This document shows positions 20,304 through 33,457 of a stretch of DNA of 64,000 nucleotides, piece by piece. Made by a program: the position numbers and the translations under genes. Origin of the DNA: Antedon mediterranea (lineage: Eukaryota > Echinodermata > Crinoidea > Comatulida > Antedonidae); the NCBI RefSeq assembly GCF_964355755.1, contig NC_092674.1, forward strand, positions 28,880,001-28,944,000, in the 5' to 3' direction. Below the pieces are notes generated by a model, which worked only from the letters and a program-made list of their open reading frames with translations, did no database searches and had not been told where the DNA came from. Within the stretch, counting starts at the first letter, position 1, and the number at the start of each line of letters is the position of its first letter.

Positions 20304-21013
20304 GGCGCACCTTCTGCACACCTTATATATTTATTAACATTTATTTAATAATAAATTGTGATAAATGGTAGAGAGAAAAGTATAAATATTAGGCCTACAT
20401 ATACGACCGAAATTAATTGGGAAAATTCGGCAAGTGATACAGTAGTACGTCGGTACTGTCTTCCTATATATCAAGATTATGTGTAATGTTCTGTGAGGTT
20501 GCTGAATAAAATCTCACGTGTCTATTAACCTATCTGAACTTGGGAACAATTAGTTTGTACTATAACTCACTGTATGCGAAACGATGAACGTATCATAAAC
20601 ATCGGAAGACAGGTATATGCCGGATATATTCGAAAAACAACTCTTCCGGTTCTGCTTATCGAGTCTAGAAGCATATCGATAGAATTGTATTATCCGTGTG
20701 GCAGTCTCCCTCCCTCCCCCAGTTACCGACCTTTGCGCACTGAATTTTAGGAGAAAACTCACAGGACTATCATAATGTAGCTGAACGTTATTTCAAAAAC
20801 TTGTAACAGGCCCTGGATTATTTGCTCTAATAATTCCAAAACAGATGGAAAGCAAAAAATAATAAAAAATAACGGATTTATCAAATTAATACTATCCTGT
20901 TTTTCATTTTGAGTCTCATCTTTCTTTGCTCGGCGGCGCGCCATACGATTGGCTTGTGCTGCTGCTGTTAAATAAACGCGATATTCCCATGTACAAACGC
21001 GTTTTTCACCCTA

Positions 21014-21173
21014 TAGCTTGGTTCTCACTAGAACGCAACGCAAGACGTAAACGCAACGTAAGCGAGTTGACCAATCACAAGCTTTGAATTATTCGAACTT
21101 TCGCTTATCATTGGTCAACACGCTTGCGTTGCGTTATGTCCTTGTGTTTTGTCTCCAGTGGGAACCAAGCTTA
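21014..21173. mobile_element. Family B element
   Basis: AGCTTGGTTCTCACTAGAAC at the left, GTGGGAACCAAGCTTA at the right. First of a tandem group. Confidence 0.8.
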
Positions 21174-21334
21174 AAGCTTGGTTTCCGCTAGAGACGCAAC
21201 ATAACGACGTAACGTAACGTAAGAGATTTTACAAATTAAAAGCGATGAATTACTCGAACTGCGCTTGTCATTGGTCAACTCGCTTGCGTTGCGTTACGTC
21301 CTTGCGTTGCGTACTAGTGAGAACCAAGCTTTAC
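21174..21334. mobile_element. Family B element
   Basis: Immediately adjacent second copy; AAGCTTGGTTTCCGCTAGAG to GTGAGAACCAAGCTTTA. Confidence 0.8.
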
Positions 21335-21490
21335 GTAAGGGCGAGCTTATGTTTTCGACACGGAACTCAACTGGAAGGAACTAGTTGCGCACAAGAGCGC
21401 TTCAGCGTGTTTTGCACTAGAACGCAACGCAGAAGCGACGTATCGACGCAAAGTGTTGTATTGCGTAATCACAAGTGGGAACCGATGACG
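21335..21490. mobile_element. Family B related, rearranged
   Basis: Contains CACTAGAACGCAACGCAGA and AATCACAAGTGGGAACCGA in disturbed order. Confidence 0.5.
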
Positions 21491-22474
21491 CAATAGTGCT
21501 GCAAACATCGCAGGTTTGTCAATCAAGTCGACAATTTTTTGCAAGTGGAAACATATTATTAAACATAATTAGGCTTAAGCCAAACATGTGTATAAGATAT
21601 TGCAGTATGCTTATGATATCAATGACAAATCTAGTTTTCAAGTGATTATTCCTGCGACGTCTTGCTATATTCGGGTCTACCTTAATTCCCTAAATCCATG
21701 TTAATAATAAAAGGATTTGTAGGCCTATTTATGTCATGTTTTCTTAAGAATGGATTAATTGGACAATGTGGCTATAGTTCGATTCTGATTGACGAGAAGG
21801 TAAATTATGTGTAGGCCTGTTTTTGAAGAGCATTGAAGAGTGACATTAATCTTTATTATATTTTTTATAGATATAGATAGGCCAAGTGATCTGGCTATTA
21901 AACAAAACAAGTAAACATGTATGCCTACGCGCTATCATTAGTCAGCGACGCCACGAAGACACTAACTAACCGCGTAGTAGTGGTTTGATAAAAACATGCG
22001 TTTCGCTAATAAAGCGGTTTATTTTAGACAGCTTCACCAACCGAGCTTGAAAAAAAATATTAAAAACATTAGGCGCGCCTTCAAACCATGGAGGTAAAAA
22101 TAATTTATTTTTTACCTCCATGTTCAAATAATAACTTTAACTTGAGTAATTAGGCCTAAGTATGATGTTACTAAAAATCTAAAAAATTAATCAAATTTGT
22201 TATTGATAATATTACATAACAGGATATAATGTATATCAAAGTTATTAGTGTAAACCCTGTATCCTCTGGTTCTGATCTCCAATTCTTAAGCGCCTCATAG
22301 GCAATGATCATTGAATGGCGATACAAAATGATCGATTGAATGATTAATGGAGATAATACATTAAAAAAAAAAACATTTAAAAAAATCAACATTGATTAAC
22401 GTAGATTTTTTATCATAGATTCCGACTTATAAATATTATGATTTCATTATTAATTATTATATCATATTTATCTC

Positions 22475-22600
22475 CCAGACTTGTAATAAGACTTTGTTTA
22501 TGTAGAACATCTTATGTATGTATCTGAGGGTCCCTAATGATCAGCAATTGCTGGATGGATCACCCTCATTAAATATGGTCCAAAAAAATATCTATCTATG
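22475..22600 (+). mobile_element. Probable retroposon 3' fragment
   Basis: AATAAGACTTTGTTTATGTA start shared with 32.2 and 8.84 kb, then GCAATTGCTGGATGGATCAC and an A run. Confidence 0.4.
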
Positions 22601-24612
22601 ATTACTAAGCGTTTACATATCATAGGGGGCTATACCAATAATGATAGGCATATAATATTGTAATTAAAACAACGCCTAATAGGCCTATCATAACATTATG
22701 TGTATCATATCATGGTGTCCTTGAGTTTTCATGTTATCATTATGTCAATATTTTGTCTTTTTTTGCGGTCGATGCTCCCTTGTTTACTCAATGAATACAA
22801 CAACATGTTTTGATTTTAGCATAGGCCTACAAAAAAACCAGCAAAAAACCACGGTGAATACGAGGCGCCGCGTGGTACAAACGCGAACTTATTGTGAATT
22901 AAATACAAATCAATTATAAAAGAAGCCTTATGTACAATAAATTATATGTAAAAATAACTTATAATTTTAAAGAACAGAAAGCACTGGTAGATTTACAAAC
23001 TTCAGTTTGCCAAGAGTTTGTTGTTGCTTTAGGTAAATTCAGTATTGTGCCGAGATGCGCCCCGTAGTTCCGATAAAGTCGATTTAATCTGGATTTATTT
23101 TGTAATATCACTTGAGCTATTTTTTCTCATACAACCTTGACTGTCCTGTTTGTTTTCGTCTTTTATTCACACTCTTCATTGTGAACAATGTGCTGAGAGT
23201 GATTCATATTTTAAGACACGTACTATAACTGCAGGAGAATTACAATAATAGACCATGTTGTTGAACTATAAAAAGGATCGTGTTTATAAATATTATATAT
23301 CAAATTAGCCTAAACAAGAACTATTTCTTACAACAAAAAACGCCGCTCGACTTTTTTGACGTAACCTTTTATCTATTGTTCTTTCGTCATTAAATTATTG
23401 TTTTGTAGACTTTCTTCTCTCAGATGTGCTTTGGGGTTTGAGCATCCACAGTCCGAGTTTCCAAATACCCTTTTTTAGCCGAAGTAGGCCTAAATAATAA
23501 AAACCTACTGCATGGTAACTGTTTCCTAATGATTCCGTTCTCTAGAATGTAACTGCCTAACGGAGCGGGGCGAAACATCCAAATTATTTATTCCATTACT
23601 ATAGCATAATACACTATAGACATTTTTCCTCGACAGAACAACACATAGTTTCAAACAAAATCACTTTAAGGGGGACATTACTGTCGCACAACAAATTCTG
23701 CTACGGCTGTCGAACAATAAGTGTATTTGAAAAATGTGTATAATGTATATAAATAAAATAAATACTTATATTATTAATAATAATATATACTATAATTTAA
23801 TATAGTTTGTTCCATATTTCTGTTTCGATTAATTTAGAAGGTGTATCGAAAATTTGTACGTAATATCAAAACTATCAATTTATATATCAATAAAGCTATT
23901 ATTTTCAAATTTCAGAAATGCAATATAATAGGCCTATGTTTTGAAGGTATAGATTGTTACGCGATATGTTAAAAGCAAAATTCTTACAGGCTTTACAGAA
24001 CTGTAACACTGATGTACGGGATCAATAACGTTACCGACATCATAAGATCCATGAAAAAAAATTGTTATATTACATATTTAGTAGTGTTGATAATACCCGG
24101 CGTCATATAAACAACCAACGGGCTCATGTGTCGAAATATATCAGATTTTGTTTAAATGTTTGTTGTCATGGTAATTAGACGTAAACAAGATACGAGAAAA
24201 CGATGGTATCATTGGTAATCGATACAAGTAAATTCAATAAATAATTGTTTCAATTACTAAAAATATAAGTATATAAATAATATCATAAATAAGTAAAACT
24301 TCAAATGTCAATTTCTTGGCGAACTTCTTACGTCATAATACCCAATATCATATCTTTAAATAGTAAGACACCAAATTATCTCTTTAATTTTCGTTGCTAT
24401 TTATAGGCATCCTTTATAGATAATCCTCTGATGACGTAGGTCACGCTAGAACGACCGCGGGTGCTACTATTTCTAGGGTCGTTAAATTTTAATTTAACAA
24501 ATTAAACATTCATCAATTTTGTCTATCGCCAAGCGTTCCGAGGTGTTAGATGGACTTTTAAGTTGTAGAATGATACAATACCTAATTGTGTTTCTATATA
24601 CTGTATAGGCCT

Positions 24613-24639
24613 CTAGTAGTAGTAGTAGTTGTGGTAGTT

Positions 24640-24708
<69 letters not shown>

Positions 24709-24793
24709 CAGTAGTAGTAGCGGCAGCAGCTCTAAGCAGCGGCAGTGGCAGCAGTGGCAGCGGCGGCAGCAGCAGTAGTAGTAGTAGTAGCCC
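24613..24793. repeat. TAG/CAG trinucleotide microsatellite
   Basis: A long (TAG)n tract passing into interrupted GCAGCGGCA and back to (TAG)n. Confidence 0.95.
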
Positions 24794-24802
24794 TTACAAA
24801 AA

Positions 24803-24950
24803 ACGACGCAACGCAAGGACGTAACGCAACGTAAATGGTTTGACCAATCACAAGCGATGGATTATTCGAACTGTCGCTTGTCATTGGTCAACTCGCTTGC
24901 GTTGCTTCTACGTCCTTACGTTGCGCCCTAGTAGTAAGAACCAAGCTTTA
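24803..24950. mobile_element. Family B element, left end lost
   Basis: Begins ACGACGCAACGCAAGGACGT right after the TAG/CAG microsatellite and ends AGAACCAAGCTTTA. Confidence 0.75.
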
Positions 24951-25226
24951 TATTCTAAAATGTGGTTCAGGGCGGATCCATGATTTCTGAAAGTGGAGCG
25001 CTATAGGGGGTGAAACGTGGGCCGAAAATAGAAATCGCATGTGGAGAATTCCCTATAAGCCAGATGTGTCTGTGTTTTACTGCAACTACAATAGATAATC
25101 ACATTCTATTTATAGACAATGGCAACGATTTTACCAATTTCGTTGAGGACAAACACACAAAAAACAGGAATCTAAACAAACATGTCACATTAAAAAGACT
25201 TTTGAGCATTGTATACTGTATGTATT

Positions 25227-25635
25227 AAGCTATGTCTACACTATCAAACTCTATGTGACAACAAAATGTGATGTGACGTATGCTATATTTGTAAACATCC
25301 TTGTTTTGAACATTTACATTTTACGAGTATCCCCCTTTTCACTCCTTTTTTTAAAACATTGTAAATATTGTTGGGTTTGTATTGTGATTAAAGTTTTTTT
25401 AAATTTCTGTTATAAATGAAAAATAAAAACAAATATATATGTAAGACAGGTGCAATATTTATACCTGATTAGTTTTTATCCTGTATAGGCCTAAGTATGT
25501 TTTTAATACGTAAATAATATTATGTAAATAAATAAATATGGACATGATGATGTCATATCACTACCATATTTCGACATCTTACTAATTTGGGCACTTTTTT
25601 TTGTCAAACTAGTTTGATAGTGTAAATAGAGCTTT
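25227..25635. mobile_element. Family A element interrupted by about 260 bp
   Basis: Left half 25227-25275 and right half 25537-25635 are both recognisable. The intervening A+T-rich sequence, with adenine-rich ends, is not part of the family. Confidence 0.7.
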
Positions 25636-25846
25636 AGGCTATTCCTGTGTATGACCAAAATAATAGTTAGTAACTTGATTCATGTTTTTGTAATAATATA
25701 CTATCTATCAGGTATACTAATTAAAAACATTACTATTTTTGTACAATCTTGATGTTGTATCAAATCAATGTCGCAATGCAATCTAGTTAAATTATTTTTA
25801 GACGACGTGCGTCCTGTGTTTTCTCTTTCAAAAGGTCTCCATATTC

Positions 25847-26431
25847 AAAACGAAAGGCGTCAACATTCTGACGATTCACAACGAAATGCGTCAACATTCT
25901 GACGATTCACAACGAAAATCGACAACATTTGGACGATTCACAACGAAATGCGTCAACATTCTGACGATTCACAACGAAAATCGTCAACATTTGGACGATT
26001 CACAACGAAATGCGTCAACATTCTGACGATTTACAACGGAAAACTACAACATCCTGACGATTCACAACGGAAAGCGTCAACATTCTGACGATTCACAACG
26101 GAAAGCGTCAACATTCTGACGATTCACAATGGAAAGCATCGACATTCTGACGATTCACAGCGAAAAGCGTCAACAATCTGACGATTCACAACGGAAATCG
26201 TCAACATTCGGACGATTCACAACGAAATGCGTCAACATTTTTACGATTTACAATGAAAAGCGTCAACATTCTGACGATTCACAACGAAAAGCGTCAACAT
26301 TCTGACGATTTACAATGGAAAACGTCAACAATCCGACGATTCACAACGGCAAGCGTCAACAATCTGACGATTCACAACAAAAAGCGTCAACATTCTGACG
26401 ATTCACAACGAAAAGCGTCAACATTCTGAAT
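25847..26431. repeat. 31-bp minisatellite, about 19 units
   Basis: Units of the form GACGATTCACAACG followed by AAAGCGTCAACATTCT with scattered substitutions. Contiguous, with no spacers, so not a CRISPR array. TGACGATTCAC and GCGTCAACATT are only partly inverted. Confidence 0.95.
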
Positions 26432-26549
26432 CAACATACGATTCACGTTCCACCTCCCCATCCCACTAAAATATTATTATGATTATGATTATGAGAACAT
26501 GTTCCGAATATGAGCACTGCTTCAATAATTTAACAGTTATTATAATATA

Positions 26550-26685
26550 TACATGCACTGATAAGGGCTTCGCTACTTTATGGTTTTATTTAACTTTATC
26601 GTTTTGATTTGCTTTTCCATTGAGATCCAGTCACTGATAACTATTTTCAGTAATTTGCCTTTGGATTAATAATATACGGTAGGCC
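26550..26685. repeat. Dispersed repeat, copy 2
   Basis: Partner of 14-190, same strand; identity not known. Confidence 0.65.
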
Positions 26686-27399
26686 TATACATAATATATA
26701 TAGATAACTGTGCATGGCCTGTTTTATGTCAAGCGTTGGTATCCCCTATTATAATCTCTCTCACTATACATATAAAATAAAATATATCGATGAGGTTCGA
26801 ACTCTTGTTGTTCGAAAAAAACACTATAAACCAACATTTCCGCCAAATAACTTTTGATCGAGTGGCCCTGCCCATCTTTGCTGACCACAAAAAAACAAAA
26901 CTGTAAACACTCATCATATATGCCAATACCGGATTTTATATATTTTACAAGGTAATGTGTCAAGAACAGGAACAAAAGATTTTGTTTAACAAATCCAGGG
27001 ACGTATACCAGCTAGGTCAGTGGCGTGTTTTGTGAATGTATACCACAATTGCAAATTGTGGTAGCCTATACGAAATAAGTTTCTTAACCATAAACTAGAT
27101 GCTTAATACTAGGCTTATAGCGATTTTATTTTATTCATGCTCATGTTAATTAACAATTCCCTGCTCAGACGGTAATAAAACACTGTAATAATTATTAATA
27201 ATAAATATAAGGCCTGTCCCAGTGACTAATTACTAATCTATTTACAGAACGTATGATCAATTCTTAATCATCCTAATGTAATATAATGCTTCTGACGTAT
27301 AAGTCATTTAGGCCTATAGGCTACAGGTGCCGAAGAAATAATTAGAATAATTGAGGGTGAGTCAATACAGTACCATAGTTTGTATGTTTTGGACTCCCG

Positions 27400-27680
27400 G
27401 TACTGTTAGCATATCTATTATTTTATTCCAGTATCATGATAGTGTCACATGTATCACATGTGATGTTTGTATCATAGTCGACCTAACACTAAAACATAAC
27501 CTTCCACAATTCAGGCATTGTACAAGCTGTATTACTAAATTTACCATGATAAGGAACATTGTCATCACATGTATCACAGTGATATATATATCATATCTAA
27601 CCCTTCCATGATACAGGTACAACATGTGATGTATATGATTATATGGAATTACGAAATGTACCTATGATACGGAACAAATA
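27400..27680. repeat. Palindrome-rich dispersed repeat
   Basis: Contains ATCACATGTGATG, CATCACATGTATCACAGTGA and TCATATCTAACCCTTCC; TAATCTAACCCTTAACC, CATGATACAG and ACATGTGA recur at 43.1 kb. Confidence 0.45.
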
Positions 27681-29566
27681 CTGTATCACGTAGTTTACTC
27701 ATCAACATGAATAACTAATGTTTCGATAGCTAATGACATCGTTTTTTGAAAAAAAAACATCATGATTGATTTTTATACATGCATTTGCGCGAGATAATTC
27801 CAACTGGTCACAGTCATAAATCCATATATTGTTTTAAAACATAACAGTGCAGACATAAGCATTGGTACTGGTACTGGTATAGATGACGAGTTGTACTGAA
27901 TTGATGGACGGGCCTATTTAATTATAGATCCCATATCATGTTTTTCCGGATTATTATTCGATTATCAAAAATAGTAATACAATATAGGCCTAGTCTAACA
28001 GTAACAATATACGGACTTATTATAGTGCTGTGGTGTGTAATGTGTAAAGGTAGAACATGTATACAAAGCTCAGAAGAGCAAGCCCCACACCACGCAAATT
28101 ATTAGTGCTTCTCGATCGTTTCCTGGATCCCATGGGTAGGTCTATCATTTTTAAATTCTGCTTGGGATCACCATCAGTGTTAATTAATTTTTGTACACGT
28201 TCAATTAATCGCAGTATTATAAAAACAGGGAAGATTGAAATTTGTAATTTAACTTCCCTGATAAAAATAATCAACAGTACCGATAAATAAGTATTAATGC
28301 CTATTATGTCTTAAAATATGTTGTTTCCATATATTTAAACGCAAATTGATCCATTTTTTCTCCCGTTGTTTTTCTCAACCAGCCCAAACGTTTCCTTTGC
28401 GAAAACCAGACAAGAAATACTATTGACAAATAACAGGAAATATTTACGTTATGAAACAATTCGACCTTATACCTGTATGAGGTCAATTTATTCTGAATCC
28501 ATAACCAACCTTCACTTGTGTAAACTCGATTAATTTCGGGACGTGGACGTGGACTTTATTTTGTTTAATCACAAAATGTAAATAAATTAATTTTATGTTT
28601 TATTTAAAAATACACATATCATTCATTCATTCATTATATCATAACAAAAAACAAATACTGTACTTAAATAATAGTTAATGGTTTTAAATTTATATAGCGC
28701 AAAATACAAACAGTCTCTATGCGTTATTTAGCACAAGTGTAAAAATGAAAAAGTTGATGAAAATAAACCATGAAAAGGTCTAATAAACCGAATAAATTGA
28801 CCAATTAAAGACAAATACTATAGTTATATACTATACGTTATCAGAATAAATATAAAATTACCCTATTTATGGTGTAGTTTTGGCTCCTTAACAATGGTTT
28901 CATTATGTTCGCGAGGGGAAGGGAGGGGGAGGTGGGTTACTCCCTTTACATACGCCACTCTCAACTTAACACCACCCATATATATTTTAAGATTCTATAG
29001 CATCCCATAATAAGTAAGCCTGGATTTAGGCTTGTGGCCCTAGTATATCTCTTTGAGAGAATTCATTTTAAACAATTTATATACTGTATTATTCATTATT
29101 ACTATCCTGCGTGGCACTGAAATAAAGCTAGTATATATTATTTTGTTATATAAAAAAATAATATTGTAAAATATGCAATATGGCAGAAATTCGCATTCCT
29201 GGAAATGTTAGCTATTATATTATATTGTGGGTGGACTATTCAAAATGACAACAAATAGCATAGCATAAAAATGTCAGCTGATATTGTCATAAAACATATG
29301 ATTATCTGTCGTTTCTTTCTCATTTTGTTTCACGGTGCATGGATAGATTCCCGTTCAGCCCATTGCGTAGGCGAAAGTAGCTTGTTAAATTAAAATAGCT
29401 TTGATAATTAGCCTACAGTAAGCCATGCTATCCTAGATATAATATGGAAGATTTATTGGGTGTCACGTTGGCGTTGTTAAATCTAGGATAAGGGTTAACA
29501 TTTTAAACAATGAAATCAAATCAACAATTATTAAAATGGATTGTTTGAGAAATGGAATAGAGTGTA

Positions 29567-29636
29567 ACACACGGAGCGCCGTCCGACACACGGAGCACCG
29601 TCCGACACACGGAGCGCCGTCCGACGCACTATACCT
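29567..29636. repeat. 21-bp tandem repeat, three units
   Basis: ACACACGGAGCGCCGTCCG-type units, G+C-rich in an A+T-rich context. Confidence 0.85.
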
Positions 29637-30407
29637 TGTAATTACAACGTTCACTCTGTACAAAAACTATGGTTTGTAAGCAGAATGTGTGGGGTATCGG
29701 ACGGCGCCGCGCCCCGTAGAAACATGCATGCTTTTGAGTCAAATGTTCATTTTTAAAGCTTAATTAAGCACGAATTACACACATTTTTTTACTAACAAAT
29801 GTACCTGCCCCAGAGCGGGTACTCTCCTTGCAGCTAGTTCCACCCCACCCACACACAATATTGTTACATTTCTCCACCCATTCTGCATTAAGAAACATTT
29901 TTAATTCACGTTTTACATCACGCATGAATAAAAGTCTACACAAGATTAGCCTATTATTGAGAAAAATGTTTTCAAAAATTTGAATTGTGTTTTGATAATT
30001 CTAGCGAAAACATATTCTAATGCAATTATTGTTATATGTCATCATTTAGTGAGGTTAAAAAAATGTATGGACATCACATGACGTCACTGAATTGTTCAGG
30101 TAGCTTAAGCGATATGTTACTGCTGACGTAAATTGTAATGTTACTGTTTGTATAAACAATATCGTTATGAGGTGAAGGAGGAAATGGGACACACGTTCTT
30201 TCCCTAGACAGAGATAGAGAGAATTATAAAACTACACAGGAGAGAGGATGAACAGCATGTAAATTATAAATAGGTTCAAAATTATTTAAATCTAAAAGTA
30301 GAGGCTTAAATATAGAACATAACAGACATGGAACCATGAAACACATAGTTCATTTGAGCTTATTACCGTTTCAACATAATATAGAACAGAATCTAAGCAC
30401 AACTTAC

Positions 30408-30519
30408 GACACATGGAGCCACATGAGCTGGGAAGGTATCCAAACATAGCGGCCCTACTGGACTGTTTGGGTTTGATGCTGGTGTTAGGGAGGGGAATGG
30501 GGTTATGATCGTGATTCAT
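30408..30519 (-). CDS. Candidate first coding exon, unidentified
   Basis: An ATG (A at -3) at 30519 opens 37 codons (beginning MNHDHNPIPLPNTSIKPKQ, ending near CGSMC) up to a perfect donor C|GTAAGT at 30407. An acceptor-like TTGCATTGCAG sits just upstream of the ATG. Codon content looks coding, but no following exon could be placed and the protein is not recognised. Confidence 0.3.
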
Positions 30520-32055
30520 TGTAGGCCTATAGGCTGCAATGCAATGGTTTTAAACTAAATTTGAAAAGCTGTATTTGCTTGTCTAAAGGAAGAGAGAGTT
30601 GTACGTCAGTTCGTTATAATTATGTAGGCCTACATAAAGGGAGAGGTAAGGTAGGGGTGGGCCTATGCTTGTGATAGTGGGAAGGTTTTTATCCGGCATG
30701 GCGTGAATATTTTCGCTAGTTAGGGTGAAAAAGAACAGAGGGTGGGGTGGGTGGTGTAACATTCAACCGAGGCCCAATGTAAATTGTATTGCTGTCAATT
30801 ATATTATAACTACCTACATCGGTGGTACATTGACCAACTGAAAAATATAACATTGTGTACCAAAGCTGATGATACTGCGTCACATAACAGAGGCGGACAT
30901 TTATGAACTTGTTCGAATGTCCTCCGTTCCACCCCAGACAAAGCAATGAATCCGCCACTGAATAATGGTAGGCCTGTTGTTACTACTTCCACAGGGGAAA
31001 TGAAGCATCCGGCAAGAAGAAATTGTCAAATCATTGATATAAAACAGTATAGACTTTAAGGCCTATCCCGCGCGGTTAAATACTTGTAAATAGTGCTTTA
31101 TTTTGGTTTATCATTGTATATCACTGTTCAAATTAGTATGTGTTTTGAATTTTTCTAAATTAATAACTGTGATTACGACTCGTGGCATGTGTTTATTTTC
31201 TGCGAAAAAGAGATTGAACATATGTTTAGATTTTATTGTTTCCGGAATATTTGATTTTCAGTAAACATATGAAATTCATTCGTATAGTTACGAAGTTCCA
31301 AAAGGTAGGCTACATAAGGTATATTTACAAAGAAACAATAGATGTGCTAACCAACGTTCACCCTCCCACACCCCGCTTCCCCCCCCCCACCCCCTCGTTG
31401 GATCCGCCTACTAAGTTCTAAGAGTTTCTATTCTATCATTTCTAAATTTAAAAAAATAAATAATATTATTATATATTATATATCTTGTTTTAGTGCGAGA
31501 TGGTTTTTTTTGGTGCGGATTGATAAGCCTGGCTGTTTCTTTTTTGAAAGGTACGGTAAAACAGTGAAAAGTGAAATTACTTAATTTCACTCTTTCCTGG
31601 GTAAAATTCTATTTTTAAATTCACTAGATTTTATCAGCCTTGTAATATGTCAATGCTAATAATTCATAATAACAATAATGATTCATTTTCAACATAACAT
31701 AATTGATTATTTCCGACTTCGCCAGTGACAACCGGCCGAATGAATCCGAGTCAAGTTCAAGGTTCCGATGTTTGTCATTTTGACCCGAAAAAGAACGAAC
31801 ATTATAAATTAGAATTAATCCGGTCGGTCAACGAATAATGATGAAGCGAAAAATTAATATGTATATAATTCATAACTGTCATGATTTTTTGGACACGAGA
31901 GTCAAAAGTTTTTCATAATTAATGCCAACAGTTATTTATAGTGGATGATACAGTAATAATACAGTCATCGGAGCAAAAAACGTCAGTATTTCCTAAACCT
32001 GCGCTTTATGACACTGATAGACGCGGTAACGCGCGCTTGCAGGTTTTGTGTCTCG

Positions 32056-32191
32056 TAAAGCTTGGTTCGCACTACGCAAGGACGTAATTGCAACGTAAGT
32101 TATTTGACCAATCACAAGCGATGGATTATTCAACATTTCGCTTGTCATTGGTCAATTCGCTTGTGTTGCTTCTACGTCTTTAGTGAGAACG
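32056..32191. mobile_element. Family B element
   Basis: AAAGCTTGGTTCGCACTACG at the left; GACCAATCACAAGCGATGG and GTCATTGGTCAATTCGC arms are present; the right end is short. Confidence 0.75.
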
Positions 32192-32195
32192 TGCA

Positions 32196-32395
32196 ATAAG
32201 TAAGTCTTTGTTTATGTAGAGCATCTTGTGTATATGTTTGTCTTATATGTTCTAGTGCAGTATATGGAGAGCCATCTCGATAGTGCTTTGCACTCATGGC
32301 AATCCTCAGGGTGCTGCACCGCTGTATTGTCATGTATTGTTGTACCTGAAAATTGAATAAAATAAAAAAAATAAAAATAAAAAAAAGAAATATAT
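32196..32395 (+). mobile_element. Probable retroposon 3' fragment
   Basis: AGTCTTTGTTTATGTAGAGC resembles segments at 8.84 and 22.48 kb; it ends TTGAATAAAATAAAAAAAAT, a non-LTR-like adenine-rich tail. Confidence 0.4.
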
Positions 32396-33096
32396 AAAAT
32401 AATTTTACCTATATTGTATGCCTCAGAACGTCCAATCTCATTTTGTGGAAAATGAGCATTCATTCAGTTTCGAACGTAATATGCAATTACTACGGTACTA
32501 AACGAACACTTCATAATACACTCTTTAAAATATATATTTTTTTAAATTCCATCAATTTTAATTTTAATCAATACAATGCACAAACGCTAATCGAGTCAGC
32601 AACACATAATTCATGTAATATCACAATGTGAATGTACTGCATTCGACCGTTGTGTGGCTTATTCCGATAAACCATTTCAACATTATGAAACCATGGAATT
32701 AGCTATCAAATCAAACGATAAATTATACATAAGCTTAGAGTTTAACCAAGAGTTATATGCCGTGAAATTAAATTGATATTACATATCAAGTGCGGCAAGT
32801 AAAGGTTAGAGTGTGAGCTTGAGGATGAAGTTCATGTTAAGGACAAAATCAGGCAAAAGTAATGTTACCCTAACGTACGGCCAGGAGGAGGGGTTTGGAC
32901 GAGTAGGAGGGGGTAACGGCCAGGAGCGATACCTCATTCTCTGTAGGCCTACTGTATCTCCATTGTGGCATCATCTGTCCAAGCATAGGCCAATTATTTA
33001 CCATACTGTATCGAATGTGCAGCTTGTTAAGTTTAGGCACATTATGTAATACAGTGAGTGTGGCATAGTACCGTATTAAATGCGCAACTATTGTTA

Positions 33097-33316
33097 AAGC
33101 GTGGTTCCCACTAGCGACGCAACGCAAGGGCGTAAAGCGTGGTTCCCACCAGCGACGCAACACAAGGACGTAACGCAACGCAAGTGAATTGACCAACCAC
33201 AAGCCATGGTTTATTCGCTTGTGATTGCTAACTGTCTATAACTTCGCTTGTCATTGGTTAAAACGCTTGCGTTGCGTTTACGTCCTTGCGTTACGTTCTA
33301 GTGGGAACCAAGCTTA
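33097..33316. mobile_element. Family B element preceded by a 37-bp fragment
   Basis: A short left-end fragment (33097-33133) is followed by a full copy 33134-33316 ending GTGGGAACCAAGCTTA. Confidence 0.8.
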
Positions 33317-33457
33317 AAGCAACGCAAGTGAATTGACCAATCACAAGCGATGGCTTATTCGCTTGTGATTGCTAACTGTCTATAACTTCGCTTGTCATTG
33401 GTTAAAACGCTTGCGTTGCGTTTACGTCCTTGCGTTACGTTCTAGTGGGAACCAAGG
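33317..33457. mobile_element. Family B element, adjacent copy
   Basis: Shares most of its sequence with the preceding copy; left end truncated, right end GTGGGAACCAAGG. Confidence 0.8.

Larger units (their letters stand above)
17600..30407. other. Gene-poor region, left part
   Basis: About 13 kb without a supportable exon. It holds family-B elements (20.2, 21.0-21.5, 24.8 kb), an interrupted family-A element (25.2-25.6 kb), TAG and 31-bp arrays, the partner of the 14-190 repeat, and a palindromic repeat at 27.4-27.7 kb. A minus-strand stretch at 28.05-28.2 kb looks protein-like but lacks good splice sites. Confidence 0.55.

Noticed and set aside
24613-24816. Poly-Tyr reading frame
   Set aside because: Translation of a TAG/CAG microsatellite read on the minus strand.
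25847-26431. CRISPR-like array
   Set aside because: Units are contiguous without unique spacers and the genome is eukaryotic; it is a minisatellite.
28050-28274. Minus-strand coding fragment containing LPMGSRKRSRSTNNLRG
   Set aside because: Composition looks protein-like, but there is no convincing acceptor or donor, and the phase does not match the candidate exon at 30408-30519.
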